From CAYVDH01 sp964450355 (lineage in GTDB: Bacteria > Bacteroidota > Bacteroidia > NS11-12g > UBA955), in contig CAYVDH010000109.1 in the NCBI GenBank assembly GCA_964450355.1, forward strand, positions 1-11,650: a DNA stretch of 11,650 bases, given 5' to 3'. The notes beneath the pieces were generated by a model. The model ran no database searches and was not told the origin of the DNA. It worked only from the letters and a program-made list of their open reading frames with translations. The position numbers were made by a program, and so were the translations under genes. Positions 6,507 through 11,650 of the stretch are shown here, in pieces. How positions within the stretch are numbered: the first letter of the stretch is position 1; each line of letters begins with the position of its first letter.

Positions 6507-9500
6507 TTGATTCGATACATTAAAATATGGTCAGTGGTTTTGTTTATGTTGCTGAAAATTAGCGATGTAAAATCTCAATTGCGCTTTATTGAAAACAAAG
6601 GGCAATGGAACAATCAGCTTTTATTTAAAGCTCCCCTTAAAGGAGCTGACCTTTACATCACTCAAAATAAACTGACTTATCTTTTTTATGATGCAGAAAA
6701 ATTGCATGACATTCAACACGACAATGTGTTTAAAGATTCAATAAAATCTCATGTCATTACCATAGAGTTTTTGAATAGCAATCCCAATTGCCAATACAAA
6801 GCTTACAATCCTTATTCTGATTACAGCAATTACTTCATTGGTAACGACCCAAAAAAATGGGCAAGCAGGGTATTGAGCTACAATAAAATATACGCCACCG
6901 ATGTGTATCCAAACATTGATTTTGAATTGTACGAACACCATGGAACATTTAAATATAATTTCATTGTAAAACCTGGTGGTGACATCAATTCCATTCAGCT
7001 TGAATACAAAGGGCAAGACAAAATGGAACTCATCAATGGAGAATTAGAAATTACTCATTCTTTAGGAACATTTACTGAAAAAAAACCATTGGTGTACCAA
7101 GGAAATGAGGACAATGAAATCCTTTCAAATTATGTGTTAAAAGACAATGTTCTCTCTTTTGAAGTTAACAATAAACGGAATTTCAAACAGCCCATCATCA
7201 TAGATCCTGTATTGGTGTTTTCGACATACAGCGGTTCGTATTCCGATAATTTTGGATACACAGCTACTTACGATGATTCAGGAAATGCATACAGCGGTGG
7301 TACTGTTTTTAATGAGGATTTCCCCAATGGGTTTCCTACAACACCCGGAGCTTTTCAACTGTTGTTTGCAGGAGGTGAAGTGGAAGATATGAATATTGGT
7401 TACACACAAAGAGACTGTGGTATATTGAAGTACGACAAAACGGGTAAAAAACTGTTATACGCAACCTACATTGGAGGTAGCATGAGCAACGAACAGCCTC
7501 ATAGCATGATAGTGAATAAAAACGATGAATTGCTGATAATGGGTTCTACTAAGTCAGCAGATTTTCCTGCTGCAGCTGCTCAGGGTTTTCAAACCAATTT
7601 AGCTGGTCAATCCGATATTTTTATTTTTAAATTGTCTTCAGATGGTACCACCATGTTGGCATCTACTTTCATGGGTGGTTTTGATTTTGATGGTTTAAAT
7701 GGAGATAGACCTAGCAATACAATTACACCATTATTGTATAATTACGCTGATGATTTTAGAGGAGAAATTATAGTGGATACCAATAACAATGTATATGTTG
7801 CCTCTTCCACTTATTCAAGTGATTTTCCTATTCGCAATGCCTTTGATTTATCCTACGATGGTGGTCAGGATGGAGTAGTGTTTAAAATGAACAACGAACT
7901 TAATAATTTAATTTTTAGTTCATACATTGGCGGTTCAAGTGCTGATGCTGCTTATGGAATCGATTTAGGCACAAACAATGACTTGTACATAGCTGGAGGT
8001 AGCAATTCCAATAGCTTTAATTTATTGGTAAGTGGTATCACCAATGCCTTTTTGGGCGGACGAGCAGATGGATATTTATTAAGAATCAATGCAACAACTG
8101 GAGCTGCTTTAAATTTCACAAAAATAGGAACTAACAATTACGACCAATGTTATTTTGTAAAAACAGATAAATACGGCAATCCCTTGGTGTATGGACAGTC
8201 TATGGGAGATATGCCAACCTTAGGAAATGTTTATAAAAACGATGGATCAAAACAATTCATCATTAAATTTAATCCAAACATCACAGCAATGATATGGGCT
8301 TCTAAATTTGGAGCTAATAGCAAAGTGTTGCCTGATATTTCTCCTACTGCTTTTTTAGTGGATGAATGTGAAAGAATTTTTATTTCTGGTTGGGGAGGAT
8401 TTTCAATCAGCACTTTCAGAGGTGGTGGTACTTATAATATGCCATTGACTAAAGACGCCATTCAAAAAAACAGTGATGGTTACGATTTTTATTTAGCAGT
8501 ATTCAGTAAAAATATGAGGGAATTGTTGTTTTCAACTTATTTTGGTGGTTTTTCTACAACTTCAAATCGTTCACACGAACATGTAGATGGAGGTACAAGT
8601 AGATTTGATAAAAAGGGGATTATTTATCAATCAGTATGTGCAGGTTGCGAACCTAACAGTTTATTTCCATCCACACCCGGAGCTTGGAGCAGAACCAACA
8701 ATTCCAGCAATTGCAACAACGCTTTGTTTAAGATTGATTTTGAAAATTTAAATAGAAAACCATTGGCTAAAGATTCTTTTTATGATGTGATTGCCACCGA
8801 TTCATTGAATTTTGATATCAAAGTAAGTGATTTAGATTTAGATGATAGCATTAGGGTGGAGTTACAAGGTCAGTGTTTTTCCGACCCTAATTTTCCTAAG
8901 CCATTGCCTACAATTAAAACCATTTCTCACAATAGATTAACCAATACTTTGACATCCAAAATAAGTTGGTTGTCACAATGCCAGCATTTGGGATTAGACA
9001 CCATAAAATTATTTGTCAAAGTGTTCGATAGGGGTTGTCCATCACAAGACAGCAATCAATCTGTAATAAAAATTGTGGTTAAAGATCCCCCTCTCAGTAT
9101 CACTCCAGAATCCATTTGTCTTAATTTTAAGGACAATGGTGTTCAACTCTCTTGGGATTCATTTCCTAAAAACAGATTTTTTAAATACATGTTATTGTAC
9201 AGAAGAAATCCCAAAGGTGGGGTGTTTGTATTAGATACAATAAGGTCAAATCAAGCTGGAAAATTTTTAGACAAATTAACAAGCGATCCGAAAACTTTCA
9301 ATTTCCAATATTGGTTGATTGCCTACAATATATGTAACAAGCCTTATGATCCAGGTTACAGAGTAAATACCACTGTTGAATTCAATACGCCTATCGATTC
9401 AACATACTTGCATTACGCTACAGTAATAGATAACAAAGACATCAAAATAAATTGGTTCAAAAGCAAAGAGCCTGATTTTGGTTCTTATGATGTATATAAA

Positions 9501-10235
9501 TCATTGAATTTAAATGGCACCTCAGTTAGTTATCGACTCATCAAATCGGTATTTGACATCAATGATACTTCATACATTGATAACAATGTTGAAGTACAAG
9601 AAAAAAGTTATTGTTACAAAATAGGAGTTAATGATAAATGCGGACATATAAGTAAACCCAGTAACGAGGCTTGTAACATCGTATTAAAGGGAAAAGCTCA
9701 ACATTTGTATTTTGATTTGGATTGGTTGCCATACAGGCAATGGCATGGGGGAGTGGATCATTACGAACTCATAAGAAGAGTAGATACTGGTAGCATGAGG
9801 TTCAGAACCAATACCAGTTTATTGAGGGTATTTAAAGACGATGAATTGGATTTATGGTGGGGGGCTTATTACTACAGAGCTATTGCTTTCGAAGGGAAAA
9901 ATGCCCAAGGTGAGGGTTACAATGCCATTAGTGAGTCAAATGATTTAAGGCTGATTCAGCCTCCACAAGTGTATGTGCCTAATGCTTTCTCACCTAATCA
10001 TGATGGATTTAACGATGTGTGGGGAGTTTCACATGCATTTGTTAAAGAATACAATTTAAAGGTATTTAATCGCTGGGGCGAAAAAGTATGGGAAAATGAT
10101 TTTAAAGGCAATCAATGGGATGGAAGTTATAAAGGCAAAACAGCAAATAATGATGTCTTTATATGGATAATTACATACAAAGGTTGGGATGGAAAGTTTT
10201 ATACACAAAAGGGTAATGTGACTGTCATGCCGTAA
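6507..10235 (+). CDS. Exported SBBP-repeat protein with type B T9SS (gliding-motility-type) sorting domain
   Basis: This is a 1242-aa protein. After a signal peptide (about 1-24, ending VKSQ), residues 25-230 form the 'FIENKGQW...' N-terminal domain that usually precedes SBBP repeats. From about 233 to 745 follow beta-propeller-type SBBP repeats, with recurring units such as YATYIGG (from 318), FSSYIGG (from 470) and FSTYFGG (from 675), each followed by an 'N/D-x-YVAGxT..FP' type strand. Residues 747-858 resemble a cadherin/PKD-like segment, and about 860-1150 look like two or three fibronectin type III-like domains. PNAFSPNHDGFND from 1158 begins the CHU_C type B sorting domain (NRWGEKVW, WDG, GxVTV). 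It is probably a large surface or secreted adhesin-like protein exported by T9SS. The start is TTG at 6507, just after an in-frame TGA at 6501; the first in-frame ATG (codon 14) would destroy the signal peptide. It is monocistronic by its gaps. Confidence 0.88.
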   Translation: MIRYIKIWSVVLFMLLKISDVKSQLRFIENKGQWNNQLLFKAPLKGADLYITQNKLTYLFYDAEKLHDIQHDNVFKDSIKSHVITIEFLNSNPNCQYKAYNPYSDYSNYFIGNDPKKWASRVLSYNKIYATDVYPNIDFELYEHHGTFKYNFIVKPGGDINSIQLEYKGQDKMELINGELEITHSLGTFTEKKPLVYQGNEDNEILSNYVLKDNVLSFEVNNKRNFKQPIIIDPVLVFSTYSGSYSDNFGYTATYDDSGNAYSGGTVFNEDFPNGFPTTPGAFQLLFAGGEVEDMNIGYTQRDCGILKYDKTGKKLLYATYIGGSMSNEQPHSMIVNKNDELLIMGSTKSADFPAAAAQGFQTNLAGQSDIFIFKLSSDGTTMLASTFMGGFDFDGLNGDRPSNTITPLLYNYADDFRGEIIVDTNNNVYVASSTYSSDFPIRNAFDLSYDGGQDGVVFKMNNELNNLIFSSYIGGSSADAAYGIDLGTNNDLYIAGGSNSNSFNLLVSGITNAFLGGRADGYLLRINATTGAALNFTKIGTNNYDQCYFVKTDKYGNPLVYGQSMGDMPTLGNVYKNDGSKQFIIKFNPNITAMIWASKFGANSKVLPDISPTAFLVDECERIFISGWGGFSISTFRGGGTYNMPLTKDAIQKNSDGYDFYLAVFSKNMRELLFSTYFGGFSTTSNRSHEHVDGGTSRFDKKGIIYQSVCAGCEPNSLFPSTPGAWSRTNNSSNCNNALFKIDFENLNRKPLAKDSFYDVIATDSLNFDIKVSDLDLDDSIRVELQGQCFSDPNFPKPLPTIKTISHNRLTNTLTSKISWLSQCQHLGLDTIKLFVKVFDRGCPSQDSNQSVIKIVVKDPPLSITPESICLNFKDNGVQLSWDSFPKNRFFKYMLLYRRNPKGGVFVLDTIRSNQAGKFLDKLTSDPKTFNFQYWLIAYNICNKPYDPGYRVNTTVEFNTPIDSTYLHYATVIDNKDIKINWFKSKEPDFGSYDVYKSLNLNGTSVSYRLIKSVFDINDTSYIDNNVEVQEKSYCYKIGVNDKCGHISKPSNEACNIVLKGKAQHLYFDLDWLPYRQWHGGVDHYELIRRVDTGSMRFRTNTSLLRVFKDDELDLWWGAYYYRAIAFEGKNAQGEGYNAISESNDLRLIQPPQVYVPNAFSPNHDGFNDVWGVSHAFVKEYNLKVFNRWGEKVWENDFKGNQWDGSYKGKTANNDVFIWIITYKGWDGKFYTQKGNVTVMP

Positions 10236-10289
10236 TTAGAGATAACACCAGAAAACAACACCACAATAGTAAACTTCAAATATTTTTAT

Positions 10290-10297
10290 TAATTTTG
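10290..10297 (+). promoter_or_regulatory. Putative -7 promoter element before the sce7726 gene
   Basis: TAATTTTG fits the Bacteroidota -7 consensus TAnnTTTG exactly and ends 14 bases before the ATG at 10312, implying a leader of about 10 nt or less. No TTG is present at the proper -33 distance, so the call rests on one element in AT-rich DNA. Confidence 0.3.
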
Positions 10298-10311
10298 CTC
10301 CAACAGTTAAA

Positions 10312-11160
10312 ATGACATTATCCGCAAACCAATTAAGAGATTTTTCTACGCTTTTTTCAAGAAGTGAAGTAAATCGTTGGCTTAAGGGAGATTTCGATTC
10401 TATTAACGTTAAAATAGAAAGATACAATCTTTTTGAACAATATAAAGGGGATTCATATCTTAATTTCCTCAGAAAAATATATCTAATTCTCAAAAAAAAC
10501 TATCCTATTGAATATGTGTTAAAAAACGAGTTTTTAAATAATTGGCTTAAAAAAGAGTTAGGAACTGATAATTCAGTTATATTTAATGAATTCAGAATTG
10601 GAAAGGCTATTGCTGATTTGGCAATGTTTAATGGAGTTTCTAAAGTATTTGAAATTAAAACTGTTTTTGATAAAGAATATCGATTGCCCAATCAATTACA
10701 AGAGTATAAAAAAATTTTCAATGAAGTTTATATCATTGTCCCAAATATATTATTATCAAAGTATTCAAGTTATGATTCCTCAGTTGGTATAATTTCCTTT
10801 GATTCTAATTCAAAAAAATTTGAACTCGTTCAGAAAGCTCAAAGAGTCTATAAAGTAGATTCAAGTACACTAATGGAAGTTCTTCATACAAAAGAATACC
10901 TTGAAATTTCAAAAGCATATTTTGGACAACTACCTGAAATGAATTCATTTAATCAATTTGATATTTGTAGAGAACTAATATCAAAAATTCCGCAGGAAGA
11001 TTTAAATAATTTATTTCTTACTACTATGAAAAAGCGTAATATAAACAATCAGTTTTTCAACAAAGTAAATAATGAATTCAATCAGATATGTCTTTCTTTA
11101 AATTTAAAAAAGCAAGAAAGAATGAACCTTATTAATGTTTTAAAAATAAATATTATTTAG
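10312..11160 (+). CDS. sce7726 family protein, putative PD-(D/E)XK nuclease-like
   Basis: This 282-aa protein has no signal peptide and is probably cytoplasmic. Residues 60-145 match the sce7726 family as I remember it (YVLKNEFLNNWL, then a conserved E, then the ADLA...EIKT block and RLPNQLQEY). The central block has the layout of a PD-(D/E)XK nuclease core: Glu93 in a helix, Asp102 in IADLA, Glu114-Ile-Lys116 as the ExK motif, and Gln128-xxx-Tyr132, similar to the QxxxY motif of RecB-type nucleases. A helical C-terminal part (about 190-282) is not recognised. The next gene begins 3 bases after its stop and belongs to the sce7725 family; members of the two families are typically neighbours. 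Nuclease activity is inference from the residue pattern; the biological role is not established. Confidence 0.75.
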   Translation: MTLSANQLRDFSTLFSRSEVNRWLKGDFDSINVKIERYNLFEQYKGDSYLNFLRKIYLILKKNYPIEYVLKNEFLNNWLKKELGTDNSVIFNEFRIGKAIADLAMFNGVSKVFEIKTVFDKEYRLPNQLQEYKKIFNEVYIIVPNILLSKYSSYDSSVGIISFDSNSKKFELVQKAQRVYKVDSSTLMEVLHTKEYLEISKAYFGQLPEMNSFNQFDICRELISKIPQEDLNNLFLTTMKKRNINNQFFNKVNNEFNQICLSLNLKKQERMNLINVLKINII

Positions 11161-11163
11161 AAT

Positions 11164-11650
11164 ATGTATTTTCCTTATTTAAGAGCAAGACAATTTGAAT
11201 TAATTAGTTTGAGAGAACTAGTAATTGAGAATAAATTGCAAAATATAACACCTGTTTTAGAGCCTGTAAAGGAAAGTTTCAATAATCTTAATTTAGCACA
11301 TAAAGTTTTTCAAGAAAATGACTTTTATGCCTATTTAATTTTGAACCCTTTCAAGGGAGAAAAGTATGGTGATACAGAATTCTTTCTTAAATACTTTTCT
11401 GAATTAGAAAATAGAAAATTATTACCTGCATTTCACTATTCAGACAATGCAGATTATATTATTTCAAATATTGAAAAATATAATTTAGAAAATTGCTTAA
11501 TTATATGTCTTGATAATTTTTCAGATGAGCAAAGCCTAAAAACACTTTGCTCAAATAATAATGTAAGTAAGATTATGCTTTTAGAACCCCATAAGTATAG
11601 AAACTTAGACAGGTTCATAAAAAGTTTAGGGAAGTTTTACATTAGATTAG
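11164..11650 (+). CDS. sce7725 family protein, 5' part only (runs off window)
   Basis: The ATG at 11164 opens a frame of 162 codons without a stop up to the window edge, so the gene is truncated by the window and not by mutation. The N-terminus YFPYLRARQFELISLREL is the signature start of the sce7725 family, followed by 'ITPVLEPVK' and 'LILNPFKGE', which also fit. The beginning recalls the phage-type 'beta protein' family as I remember it, which is a weaker statement. There is no signal peptide, so it is probably cytoplasmic. It follows the sce7726 gene after 3 bases and is surely co-transcribed with it. Function is unknown; a partner of the nuclease-like protein is the simplest idea. Confidence 0.75.
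   Translation, partial: MYFPYLRARQFELISLRELVIENKLQNITPVLEPVKESFNNLNLAHKVFQENDFYAYLILNPFKGEKYGDTEFFLKYFSELENRKLLPAFHYSDNADYIISNIEKYNLENCLIICLDNFSDEQSLKTLCSNNNVSKIMLLEPHKYRNLDRFIKSLGKFYIRL

Noticed and set aside
6738..8413. Minus-strand open frames within the SBBP-repeat gene
   Set aside because: The plus strand carries clear, continuous domain motifs across the same bases, so the antisense frames are incidental.
10236..10493. Minus-strand open frame of 85 codons overlapping the start of the sce7726 gene
   Set aside because: It is the shadow of a well-supported plus-strand gene, has no recognisable domain, and would run antisense across the intergenic gap.

Overview
The window is strongly AT-rich and almost entirely coding on the + strand. 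It points to a member of the Bacteroidota with a type IX secretion system (T9SS). The evidence is a C-terminal type A sorting domain on one protein, a gliding-motility-type (CHU_C, type B) sorting domain on another, SBBP-repeat and 'coathanger' architectures typical of this phylum, a lack of Shine-Dalgarno sequences, and promoter-like TAnnTTTG elements. No order or genus can be named from sequence alone.

Layout. Bases 1-305 hold no supportable gene but contain a 12-bp perfect palindrome next to a promoter-like pair. Bases 306-4577 look like one transcription unit: a small exported protein consisting almost only of the 'WPDYVF...HLPNVPS...' tail-fibre-type C-terminal module, a 1038-aa secreted alpha/beta hydrolase with a GxSxG serine and a T9SS tail, and a lipoprotein with a carboxypeptidase-regulatory-like fold. 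An AT-only terminator-like hairpin with a run of ten T follows. Bases 4698-6399 hold a second tight unit of two lipoproteins and a small putative outer-membrane barrel protein, with 4-nt and 19-nt gene overlaps. The first gene of this unit carries a perfect 16-bp inverted repeat exactly over its lipobox. Bases 6507-10235 encode a 1242-aa exported SBBP-repeat protein with a type B sorting domain, probably started at TTG. Bases 10312 to the window end hold a two-gene pair, sce7726 family followed by sce7725 family. The first shows PD-(D/E)XK nuclease-like residues; the second runs off the window.

How the genes fit together. Everything from 306 to 10235 concerns the cell envelope or exterior: secreted hydrolase, adhesin-like protein, lipoproteins, barrel. 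The final pair is functionally unrelated and cytoplasmic. It is the best candidate for a poorly described system (possible nuclease plus partner, of the kind found in accessory or defence regions). No transposase, integrase, tRNA, rRNA or CRISPR array was seen.
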